This document shows positions 1-7,038 of a DNA stretch of 21,038 bases, piece after piece; position 1 is the first letter of the stretch; every line of letters begins with the position of its first letter. Both the position numbers and the translations under genes were made by a program. The stretch comes from Phycisphaerae bacterium (GTDB lineage Bacteria; Planctomycetota; Phycisphaerae; Phycisphaerales; Phycisphaeraceae). The stretch is from NCBI GenBank assembly GCA_002688155.1, contig NZCH01000087.1, forward strand, positions 1 to 21,038, written 5' to 3'. A model generated the notes under the pieces. The model ran no database searches. It saw only the letters and a list, made by a program, of their open reading frames with translations, and was not told the DNA's origin.

Positions 1-1494
1 CAGCGCTGCTTGTGCGAGCAGGTCGATTGCGCCGTGGGTGTCGAACGCCGCTACCTTGACGACGATTGCGATTCGCAGGTTCGTGTCGTCGAATTCGCCT
101 TTGGGCAGCTCACCATAGAGTTTGCTGAGTTCTTCGAATTCATCAGGCAATTCAACGGTCGGCGGGGGTGCGATTCTGGCGTCACCGCCCACGATGCAGT
201 ACAGGTGTTTGGCTGTGCGCATGTACAGCCGGCCGGCGGCGAGCGCGGGTGATGCGACGCAATTTTCATCCAGCGGGTTTGACACGACTTGTTCGATTCG
301 CGGCTCGCCCAGGTCAAATGCAACCGGGCGCAGCACGTGTGTGCGGCCAGACTCGTCGGGCCAGTAGATGTGCCCACCCGCCAGAATCGGCGAGGCGGTG
401 AACTTTCGCACGGTGGTGCGGACGCGATAGCGCAGCACGACGCGCCCCTGATCATCGACGACCAGCATGCGGCCGTTATCGCCGGGCAATACCAATTGGC
501 CCGCAACGATGAGCGGCGACACCACATACGGCCCGCCGGAACTCACGTGCATGCGCACATGCGTCGCGGACACGTCACCACTTCCTCCGGGATCGATGGC
601 CACGGACGGCCCGTTGCGCCCGCTCGTCGCGTACACCAGACCGTTGTGAAACAGTGCCGTCGGCGTCGTCGCGTGCTTCATGCCCTCGAACCACCAGATC
701 GGCTCGCCGGTTGCCGCGGCGTACGCGACGATGGTGTGCGCGTTGACGACAACTTGATTGACGCCGTCGCGAGGCACAACGATCGGCGTTGAATAGTGCA
801 GACCACCCTTGCGCGGTGTTCGCCAGCGTTCGTCGCCGGTCACCTTGTCAAACGCGACGATGAAACTTGGCCCGCTGTGGTCGCAGTTGACGATGACCAG
901 GTCGCCGACAACGATCGGCGAACTCGCCATGTTGTAAACATTTTCAAACGGCCCGAGTGTTTTCGTCCAAAGCACCTGCCCGTCCATGTCCAAGGCAACC
1001 AGTCCCGGTGCGTCGAACAGTGCGTACACACGCCGGCCGTCCGTGACGGGCGTGGGCGATGCTCTGCCCGATTTCGGGTACGTGCGCGTCTGCTCACCGA
1101 CAACCGGCGTTTGCCAGAGGATGTTGCCCGTTTCAGCGCTGACGCAGATGATCAGACGAGTCTGCCCGTTCTGCGTCGACGCGGTCAGAAACACCTTGTC
1201 ATGCCAAACAATCGGCGAAGAGTTGCCCTCGCCGGCGATGCGCGTCTTCCATGTGATCCCGTGCTCCTGGTCCCATTGCATTGGCGCCTGGATTTCATCA
1301 CTCACGCCCGACCCGTCACCACGCCAGCCAGGCCAGGCGGGTCCTGCCATCGCGCCAGGGATCGGCAGGGTCAAAGTCGCAACTGCGATGGCGCACACGC
1401 CGGTCAAAACGACCGAGTGTGAACGCACATGGGCTGACGAAACACGGTGCTGCCAGCGTTGGTCCGTCACACATTCGTGGTCATTCGTGGTCAT
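1..1494 (-). CDS. Secreted PQQ-like beta-propeller repeat protein (partial, C-terminus cut by window edge)
   Basis: The reading frame is open from an ATG at 1494 down to base 1, giving 498 codons with no stop in the window. Residues about 28-43 form a hydrophobic signal-peptide core and an Ala-Met-Ala site ends near residue 50. The mature chain begins with WPGWRGDGSGVSDE, a form of the opening motif typical of planctomycete PQQ-like propeller proteins. Repeated blades follow, with segments such as GLVALDMDGQVLWTK and IVAYAAATGEPIWWFEG that carry the A-x-G-x-x-x-W pattern of PQQ/BamB-like blades. The family has a propeller fold; many planctomycete members have no known ligand, so an enzymatic role is not claimed. 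The start overlaps the end of the upstream membrane-protein gene by 14 bp inside a tandem repeat, so the two are probably cotranscribed. A GTG eight codons further in is an alternative start. Confidence 0.85.
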   Translation of the reverse strand, partial: MTTNDHECVTDQRWQHRVSSAHVRSHSVVLTGVCAIAVATLTLPIPGAMAGPAWPGWRGDGSGVSDEIQAPMQWDQEHGITWKTRIAGEGNSSPIVWHDKVFLTASTQNGQTRLIICVSAETGNILWQTPVVGEQTRTYPKSGRASPTPVTDGRRVYALFDAPGLVALDMDGQVLWTKTLGPFENVYNMASSPIVVGDLVIVNCDHSGPSFIVAFDKVTGDERWRTPRKGGLHYSTPIVVPRDGVNQVVVNAHTIVAYAAATGEPIWWFEGMKHATTPTALFHNGLVYATSGRNGPSVAIDPGGSGDVSATHVRMHVSSGGPYVVSPLIVAGQLVLPGDNGRMLVVDDQGRVVLRYRVRTTVRKFTASPILAGGHIYWPDESGRTHVLRPVAFDLGEPRIEQVVSNPLDENCVASPALAAGRLYMRTAKHLYCIVGGDARIAPPPTVELPDEFEELSKLYGELPKGEFDDTNLRIAIVVKVAAFDTHGAIDLLAQAAL

Positions 1495-1500
1495 TCGTGG
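1471..1500. repeat. Three tandem 10-bp units at a gene junction
   Basis: The unit is tcattcgtgg on the plus strand; the first copy differs at one base. On the coding strand each unit contains AATGA, an overlapping start and stop. The stop of the small membrane protein (1481-1483) and the ATG of the PQQ-like protein (1492-1494) both lie in the array. The unit is not a multiple of three, so the same peptide, TTNDHE, appears at the end of one protein and the beginning of the next in different frames. Confidence 0.85.
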
Positions 1501-1657
1501 TGGTGTTTGAATCACCGTCGCGCTCCCGCCGAGTCAGCCACGGCATCAGGCCGTGGTGCACCAGTTGATAGACGCTCCACACGACCATCACGATCAGAAT
1601 CGCCATGAAGGCGACGAGAATGACGTGGCGCATAATGTCGTAGGAGAACTCAAACAT
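1481..1657 (-). CDS. Small single-pass membrane protein, 58 residues, unknown function
   Basis: The frame starts MFEFSYDIMRHVILVAF and has one strongly hydrophobic segment at about residues 10-32. A basic stretch (LTRRERDGD) and a polar tail follow, suggesting a membrane-anchored protein with its C-terminus in the cytoplasm. The ATG at 1657 was chosen because the upstream extension to 1723 is proline- and arginine-rich and adds nothing recognisable. No clear Shine-Dalgarno sequence precedes it. The last residues, NTTTNDHE, are encoded by the tandem 10-bp repeat shared with the start of the following PQQ-like gene. The 14-bp overlap indicates translational coupling, so it may be an accessory or anchor of that secreted protein, but this is inference. 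I do not recognise a family. Confidence 0.6.
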   Translation of the reverse strand: MFEFSYDIMRHVILVAFMAILIVMVVWSVYQLVHHGLMPWLTRRERDGDSNTTTNDHE

Positions 1658-1790
1658 TGGGGAGGCGTTTGGACGGAATGTTTCACCGCAGAAGATGCGC
1701 CGTGCGCCGCCTGGTGGGGCCACCGAACAATCTATTGTCGTTCACCTGCCCATCCGAATCCTGGTCTACGGCTCTTCGTCTCGTGTATGA

Positions 1791-1822
1791 CCTCTACGTC
1801 CTCTGCGCTCTGTGCGGTAAAT
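1791..1822. repeat. Word-like degenerate intergenic repeat
   Basis: A pyrimidine/G-rich run made of variations on ctctgcg and ctctgtgcgg, ending in taaat, lies just 3' of the RraA-like gene. It resembles repetitive intergenic strings I recall from other environmental bacteria. It encodes nothing visible. Confidence 0.4.
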
Positions 1823-1830
1823 ACTGCGGA

Positions 1831-2532
1831 TCACACGTCAAACCCGTACTTGCGCAGATATTCGGTCTGGACCGTGCTCTTTCTCGATTGGCTGATATCG
1901 TCGCGGCCCAACTCGACGTGGAATTCGTTCTCGACCCCGCGCATGGCGATAGCGCGCTCGGGCAGTGCTTCGGCACACGTGGCCGGGATTTTAATGACGC
2001 CTTCACCGTCGCCGTGCAGTATGTCGCCCGGATTGATGGTGATGCCCCCGACCTGGACGGGTTGGTCGGTGCTTTCGACATAAAAGGGGGTGTGATGGGG
2101 TACGGGGCCTTTGCAAAAGACGCTAAAACCCGTGGCCATGCACCCGGCGAAGTCGCGGGCGCCGCCTTCACACACGGCGCCAATGCAGCCAGCCGAGCGC
2201 AGGTTCTTCGCCATCCCGTCGCCGACCAGGCACTCGTGGTCAGGCCTCGAACCCACGCCACGCACCACCCACACGACCGGCAACTGTGAATCATACATCC
2301 GCGCGACCTGTTCGAAGAACGGCGATACGTTCTTCTCGCGGGCGGGTGAACTCGAATCGATCTCACACGTGAACGCCACGCCCACCATCGGCGTTAACGT
2401 GGGCGTCATGCAGCGGATCGAGCCGCCCATGTAATACTCGTCGTCGGGCATATCGTCGATGTAGCCGATCGTATTCGCCAGCAGTGGCGTGTCGAACTCT
2501 CGCAATTGGTTAATGAGTGTTTTGGTGATCAT
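1831..2532 (-). CDS. RraA-like family protein (HMG/CHA aldolase-like)
   Basis: The 233-residue protein has the RraA fold signature around residues 103-127: a GDGMAKNLRSAG helix followed by GCIGAVCEGGARD. In the family this region holds the substrate- and metal-binding arginine and aspartate, here R126 and D127. Members include 4-hydroxy-4-methyl-2-oxoglutarate/oxaloacetate aldolases and the RNase E inhibitor RraA. The usual aspartate in the xDG part of the motif is a glutamate here (E122). The C-terminal half has VGGITINPGDILHGDGEGVIKIP, the conserved family ending that follows the barrel. The ATG at 2532 was chosen because MITKTLINQLREFDTPLLAN matches a typical N-terminus, and the longer frame to 2661 adds an unrelated basic stretch. 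Without genomic context for a pathway, aldolase or decarboxylase action on a small dicarboxylate-type substrate is a family-level guess. Confidence 0.8.
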   Translation of the reverse strand: MITKTLINQLREFDTPLLANTIGYIDDMPDDEYYMGGSIRCMTPTLTPMVGVAFTCEIDSSSPAREKNVSPFFEQVARMYDSQLPVVWVVRGVGSRPDHECLVGDGMAKNLRSAGCIGAVCEGGARDFAGCMATGFSVFCKGPVPHHTPFYVESTDQPVQVGGITINPGDILHGDGEGVIKIPATCAEALPERAIAMRGVENEFHVELGRDDISQSRKSTVQTEYLRKYGFDV

Positions 2533-2862
2533 TAAGGCATCATACCTTTTAACCCGGCCGCCTGTGACCGGTTCGAAACGCGCTCGCTTCCTGTGGATAC
2601 TGGCCATGCATATACCGGTCGTAAGCGCCCGGGCGAACGACTGTATTCCCACCATGACCACCGCGCCAGATCACGTACCCGTCACCGGGTCGGCGTGCGA
2701 TCACCTGCAACAGCACGACCACGTCGTGCGCGGATTGGACATCAAGCCGTCGCCTGCGAGGTGATCGGTTCAATCATCGACTGCGACGTGGTCCACGAGT
2801 CACCACAACGGTGCGCATGACGGTATTTGCCACCTCAGCACCGCCTTTCTACGATCGGTCGC
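2533..2862. other. 330-bp divergent intergenic region between the rraA-like and thiO-like genes
   Basis: This stretch should hold the promoters of both divergent genes, but I see no convincing -35/-10 pair. A short inverted repeat, acccg-tcac-cgggt, lies near 2686-2699. Open frames crossing it on the minus strand have no family features. No thiamine-pyrophosphate riboswitch signature (CTGAGA-type box) precedes the thiO-like gene. Confidence 0.5.
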
Positions 2863-4035
2863 ATGTCGGTCCTTAGCGCACATGATGTGGTGATCATCGG
2901 CGGCGGCGCGTGTGGGTGCACGATCGCGTATTTGCTTGCGAAACAGGGCGTTTCCGTCGCACTGGTGGACAAGGGCGAGATCGGCCGCGAGGCGTCATGG
3001 GCGTCCGCGGGCATGGTCGGTCCTTGCGCATGCCAAGACCGCGACCCGTGGTTTCTCGCCGCGACGCGGCTTTCGTGGCGCATGTATCACGAACTGAACG
3101 ACGAGTTGTTCGACGTGACGCAGCGCCGCATCGGCCTGGGTGGTGAAGGCGAACTGGTTTACGTCGACGGCGAAGACGACCTGGCGGACCTGGACAAAAA
3201 GGTCCGCGTGCAGCGCGACGCCGGGCTCGAGGTCATCGTGATGGACGGTGACGAAGCTCGTGAGCGTGAGCCGGCGCTGCCGGACAGGGCCATCAAGGCC
3301 GCGTGCAACCCCGCCGGGCGGTTTCTCGATGCACGCGCGTACACCGCGATCATCGGCGCGGCCGCGAACCAACTGGGCGCCGTCGTGTACGAAGGCAAAC
3401 CGGTCACCGGGCTCGTGCGCGGGCGCGATCGTGTGATGGGCGTGCGCATCGGGACGGACGAGTTGCACGCACAGACGGTGATCAACTCATCCGGCGCCTG
3501 GGCTGGCGGCATCGACCCGGCGCTGACGCACCCCGTCGAGCCGATGCACGGGCAAATCATGTCCGTGCAAGGCCCGCCGTGCGGCCTGCGCCACAACGTC
3601 TCGCAGGCAACACGGTGGGGCTACTGCACGCCGCGCGCCGACGGGCGCGTCGTCGTCGGCGCAACGCACGAACTGTGGGGCTTCGTCAAACGCATCACCC
3701 CTGCGGGTGTCGAGTACATCGGCGAAGTCGCGCGTCGCGTGCTGCCGTGCCTTGCCAACCAGACCATCATCGATATTTGGAGCGGCCTGCGCCCGCAAAC
3801 CCCAGATGCCCTGCCAACGGTAGGCCCCGATCCGCGCGCCGGTGACGGCTATCTCTGGGCCGCAGGCCACGCATCCTCCGGCATGACCCAAATGCCCGCC
3901 ACCGCCGCCGTCCTGTGCGACCTGGTCACCCACCAAACCCCACGCATTGACATCAGCCAACTCGCCATCGAACGTTACCTGAACAACGAACCCGTGCATG
4001 AGCATCAGGTGTTTCACAGGTTTGTGCAGATTTAG
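2863..4035 (+). CDS. thiO: FAD-dependent amino-acid oxidase, glycine oxidase ThiO-like
   Basis: The 390-residue protein belongs to the D-amino-acid oxidase/DadA/ThiO group. The N-terminal Rossmann motif VVIIGGGACG (G13, G15, G18) binds FAD, and the ASWASAGMVGP segment near residues 45-54 is the second flavin-binding block seen in ThiO. The C-terminal block has YCTPRADGRVVVGATHE, then IWSGLRPQTPDALPTVGP, in which the GLRP arginine is the expected substrate-carboxylate ligand, then WAAGHASSGM. ThiO oxidises glycine to iminoglycine, the dehydroglycine used by ThiG for the thiamine thiazole. The classical GHFRNG motif is GHASSG here, so substrate preference may differ. The ATG at 2863 gives the normal short N-terminus; the frame extends 12 codons upstream without useful content. 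thiS and thiG occur about 8 kb away, which supports the thiamine role, but another amino-acid oxidase is possible. Confidence 0.7.
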   Translation: MSVLSAHDVVIIGGGACGCTIAYLLAKQGVSVALVDKGEIGREASWASAGMVGPCACQDRDPWFLAATRLSWRMYHELNDELFDVTQRRIGLGGEGELVYVDGEDDLADLDKKVRVQRDAGLEVIVMDGDEAREREPALPDRAIKAACNPAGRFLDARAYTAIIGAAANQLGAVVYEGKPVTGLVRGRDRVMGVRIGTDELHAQTVINSSGAWAGGIDPALTHPVEPMHGQIMSVQGPPCGLRHNVSQATRWGYCTPRADGRVVVGATHELWGFVKRITPAGVEYIGEVARRVLPCLANQTIIDIWSGLRPQTPDALPTVGPDPRAGDGYLWAAGHASSGMTQMPATAAVLCDLVTHQTPRIDISQLAIERYLNNEPVHEHQVFHRFVQI

Positions 4036-4597
4036 GTTTACTGGTTCCTGGTTACAACTCGATGCCTCCCCGTTGAGATTGTGGTTGCCTTGCCTGTTAA
4101 CCATGAAGCATTAACCCAACAACGACGCCAGCAACGGGACCGCATTGAACGGCGGGTCGCGTTAGGGGGGCAAGGCCGGGGGCGGGGCCGGCAAAATGCG
4201 ATCAGGGTTCTCACGGCAGCGCCCACATTCGAGGCATACACGATGCATACGAAATGTGCGGGCGCGGTCACTACAGCGCAAGCAACCCTAAACACCTGAA
4301 AGCCGATCAATCAGCAATGATAAAAAAGATCGCGCCGGCGAATGCTGCAAACGGGTCTTTCATGACACTTAAGTGGTGAATTTCGATCGTGATACCGGCG
4401 CCAGTTGCGATGAGAATATGTCGCAGGCACCGAACCGGAACCCGGAGGATCCAGTTTCACGCATTTCGCAGAAGCATGCACGTGATTTTCAGAAGCATTT
4501 GGAACTGAAGATAACGTCCGGACAAAGTTGCGGACGTGAACGTAGCGCCGTGTTCTTTGAGGTGGTGTTGTTCGGACGGGTCGCCAGGGACAACGAT

Positions 4598-4629
4598 GCG
4601 ATCATCGATGGGTCATCGCCGATGATCGC
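4598..4629. repeat. Perfect 10-bp inverted repeat
   Basis: gcgatcatcg at 4598-4607 pairs with cgatgatcgc at 4620-4629 around a 12-base loop. No T-run follows on either strand, so an intrinsic terminator is unlikely. A second inverted repeat with 7-bp arms (acgtccg / cggacgt, 4514-4537) lies 60 bp to the left. Confidence 0.6.
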
Positions 4630-4730
4630 TGCGTAGCCTTTGGATGCTGTCGGTGATTCGCATCCACACGACGCGTATTGTCCTTGAATGATGGGCATGT
4701 ACTGCGGCGTCCATCAGCGACATAACGGCG

Positions 4731-4758
4731 TATCAACCAATAACTATTAACTATCAAT
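4731..4758. repeat. Word-like AT-rich intergenic repeat
   Basis: A run of variations on aactattaactat lies just 3' of the MlaD-like gene. Its low GC contrasts with the surroundings. It is one of several different short repetitive strings between genes in this window. Confidence 0.4.
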
Positions 4759-4779
4759 CCTTCCCTTCTTCTTCCCCGC

Positions 4780-6054
4780 TTACTCGACCGGCGCTTGCTT
4801 CTGCAGCGCGTTCCAGAATGACTGCTCGGTCTCTTTGAATTTGCCGAACAGTTTTTCGAAGTAGTCGAGTTTCTGCTGAAGTTGGTCCTTTTCGACGGCA
4901 TCGTATTCGAGGACGGACTGGAGGCTGGCGGCGCTGGCTTCGAGGGCGCCGGCGGCAAGTGCGAATGATCTGGCGGCATCGTAGAGGTTATCCGTTTCGT
5001 ATTCCTGGTCGTCGGGCCGGTGCAGCAGACGCCAAGGGGATCGGCGAATCTCCACGGCGGCGAGTTTGAGTTGGCCGGCAGTGATTTGCAGGTTCGCGAC
5101 CATGCGTTCGATGACCGGCCGCTGGCCAACCATAACAGCACGCGCTTCACGCGCAACCACCTTCGCGTGATCGAGCGTCGCGTCCAGCTTGGTCATTGCC
5201 TGGGACAATTGCTCCAGGGTCTCGTCGCGGGCGCGCTGGGTGATCGCTTCGACGTTGTCGAGCGAACGTTCGACGGTCGGACGCTTGTCGTGCACCATGT
5301 CGCGCACGTCCGCCATCGCGGTGTCGGCGGACTCGCTGATACTGTCGATGCGGCCAAACCAACCGCCGCTTCGGGCCTTCACATCCGCGACAACCTGCTT
5401 CACGTTCGCCACCGCTTCCTTGACGTCGCCGGCCACCTGGTCCATGTTGGTGATGATCGGCGCAGCATCGTCAAGCAAGGCCCGCACCTTTGCGGTGATG
5501 GCGGGCAGGTCCGCACGGAGCTTCGTGGCGATCGCTTCGAGATGTTCGATCGTATTTTGGATTTCAGCGCGCTGTTTTTCTTCAATACCCATCTCGCGAA
5601 TCGCCTGCGAGACCTGCGGGGTCCCCGCCAGTATGCCGTCAATGGCCTGGGACGGTTTATACGGTTCCCCCTGGCCGACGTTGACGATGTTCAGCTTCGT
5701 GTTCGAGCCTAACAGCGGCGGCTTGAGCATGATGACCGGATTCTGGAAGAGCTTGTGCTCGGCGGACATTTCAAAGATGACGCGCAGGCCGATGACGCGC
5801 GGCTCGCCGTGGTCCGCTGCGTCGACGACGTTTTCGATCTCGACGACCTCGCCGACGGGGAAATCTCCCAACGTGACCGGCGCGCCGACCTTCAGTTCCT
5901 GCAGGCCGTCACTGAGGTTGTAAAAGACCTGGACCCGCTGGGTCTTCTCGAACATGCGGTCAAAGTCCGTGACGATCAGCACGGCGACGATGGTCAGCAC
6001 GATGCCAAAGATCACGAACAGGCCGGCCTTGAAGTTGTCACGTGTTTGAGGCAT
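4780..6054 (-). CDS. MlaD family MCE-domain protein
   Basis: The 424-residue protein has a short cytoplasmic N-terminus, one transmembrane helix at about residues 10-29 (GLFVIFGIVLTIVAVLIVTD) and then an MCE domain at about 40-150, including the LKVGAPVTLGDFPVGEVVEI block that is diagnostic of MlaD/Ttg2C. A long, mostly helical region (about 155-415) follows. In MCE proteins such C-terminal helices bundle in the hexamer to form a hydrophobic lipid tunnel. The expected role is the periplasmic substrate-binding ring of an ABC lipid transporter between inner and outer membranes. It lies 126 bp downstream of an MlaF-like ATPase on the same strand, fitting one transport unit. It is longer than E. 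coli MlaD (about 180 residues) and resembles the extended MCE proteins. No clear ribosome-binding site precedes the ATG. Confidence 0.88.
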   Translation of the reverse strand: MPQTRDNFKAGLFVIFGIVLTIVAVLIVTDFDRMFEKTQRVQVFYNLSDGLQELKVGAPVTLGDFPVGEVVEIENVVDAADHGEPRVIGLRVIFEMSAEHKLFQNPVIMLKPPLLGSNTKLNIVNVGQGEPYKPSQAIDGILAGTPQVSQAIREMGIEEKQRAEIQNTIEHLEAIATKLRADLPAITAKVRALLDDAAPIITNMDQVAGDVKEAVANVKQVVADVKARSGGWFGRIDSISESADTAMADVRDMVHDKRPTVERSLDNVEAITQRARDETLEQLSQAMTKLDATLDHAKVVAREARAVMVGQRPVIERMVANLQITAGQLKLAAVEIRRSPWRLLHRPDDQEYETDNLYDAARSFALAAGALEASAASLQSVLEYDAVEKDQLQQKLDYFEKLFGKFKETEQSFWNALQKQAPVE

Positions 6055-6057
6055 GGG

Positions 6058-6150
6058 TGATTTTCGATTGCCGATTCGGGATTTGGGATCTGGGTAAGCG
6101 GTGACGCTTTGGCAAATCGGAGATTGAAAATTGCAAATCGGGAATCATCA
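6058..6150. repeat. Word-like degenerate repeats between the mlaF and mlaD genes
   Basis: The spacer consists largely of variations on gattgccgattcgggattt and gattgaaaattgcaaat, alternating short AT-rich words with ggg triplets. It replaces the tight spacing expected in an Mla operon. It holds no visible promoter, terminator or frame. Confidence 0.45.
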
Positions 6151-6180
6151 TACCTGCGTCCGTGAACATTACACGACCGG

Positions 6181-7011
6181 TCAGGGTACGGGTGCGATGC
6201 CGAGAAGGTCTTCCTCATAGCCGGTGGTTTGTTTACGGCTGGTGATCGGGCCCTCCGCATCGCCGCGCAGAAACTGACGAACCACCGCCTCATCCTGCGT
6301 CAGGTCGCGGTCCGTGTCGCGTATCGCTTCGAATGCCTGTCGCGTGTCGGTCATGAGAATCTTGCCCTTGTCGAGCATGGTCATGCGGTCGGCGATGGTG
6401 AAGGCCGAGCCCATTTCGTGCGTGACGACCACGCTCGTGACTCCCAGTTCCCTGGACAACTTGATGATGAGCTGATCGATCTCCGCGCTGGTGACGGGAT
6501 CGAGCCCGGCGGAGGGCTCGTCGTAAAACAGCATTTGGGGGTCAAGCGAGAGGGCCCGCGCCAGGCCCGCACGTTTTTTCATGCCCCCTGAAATCTGGGC
6601 CGGGAACTTGTCGCCGTGCTCGCGCAGGCCGACGAGTTCAAGTTTGATCGTCACGACGATGTCGATCGTCTCCCGCGGCAGTTTGGTGTGCTCTTCCAGA
6701 GGCAGCGCTACGTTCTCGCGCAGTGTCATCGAGTTGAACAGGGCACCGGACTGGAACAGGATGCCGATCTTTTTGCGCACCTCGTCGAGTTGCGCTTCGT
6801 TCATGTGGCTGATGTCCTGGCCGAACAGTTCCACGCTGCCCGCGTCGGGCTCAATCGAGCCGATCATCGTGCGCAGCAGCGTGCTCTTGCCGCTGCCTGA
6901 CCCGCCCATGACGACCATCGTCTCGCCTTCATGGACATCCAGGTCGATGCCGCCAAGGACGGTCTGATCGCCGAAGCGTTTGACGAGTTCACGGATGCGT
7001 ATGGGGGGCAT
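6181..7011 (-). CDS. ABC transporter ATPase, MlaF-like
   Basis: The 276-residue protein carries all nucleotide-binding motifs: Walker A GGSGSGKST (36-44), Q-loop Q87, signature SGGMKKR (141-147), Walker B LFYDEP (161-166) and the H-loop histidine H198. SGGM with following KKR, and LFQSGALFNSMTLRENVALPL, are the usual forms in the MlaF/Ttg2A branch. The expected role is to power retrograde or anterograde phospholipid movement with MlaE and MlaD in the inner membrane. The MlaD-like gene follows 126 bp downstream. The gene starts 27 bp after the amidohydrolase stop, so it is probably cotranscribed with it. A MlaE-type permease is not present in the window and must be encoded elsewhere if the complex is functional. 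No Shine-Dalgarno sequence is seen before the ATG. Confidence 0.88.
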   Translation of the reverse strand: MPPIRIRELVKRFGDQTVLGGIDLDVHEGETMVVMGGSGSGKSTLLRTMIGSIEPDAGSVELFGQDISHMNEAQLDEVRKKIGILFQSGALFNSMTLRENVALPLEEHTKLPRETIDIVVTIKLELVGLREHGDKFPAQISGGMKKRAGLARALSLDPQMLFYDEPSAGLDPVTSAEIDQLIIKLSRELGVTSVVVTHEMGSAFTIADRMTMLDKGKILMTDTRQAFEAIRDTDRDLTQDEAVVRQFLRGDAEGPITSRKQTTGYEEDLLGIAPVP

Positions 7012-7038
7012 GATTTCGGGTTTCGGGCAAGGCGGGGG

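Larger units (their letters stand above)
4036..4779. other. 744-bp convergent stretch without a recognised gene
   Basis: It lies between the 3' ends of the thiO-like and mlaD-like genes. It contains a short cysteine-rich open frame on the minus strand (4162-4281), two perfect inverted repeats (4514-4537 and 4598-4629), a duplicated cagaagcat near 4470-4500, and word-like repeats at its right end. An 87-codon plus-strand frame (4373-4636) has no family features or ribosome-binding site and is not called. It may be remnant DNA. Confidence 0.5.

Noticed and set aside
2570..2577. ggttcgaa, resembling a tRNA T-loop
   Set aside because: The flanking bases do not form the T-stem, and no acceptor or anticodon arm is found nearby.
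4373..4636. 87-codon plus-strand frame in the convergent gap
   Set aside because: It starts with GTG, has no ribosome-binding site and no recognisable motif, and the region has other signs of non-coding DNA.
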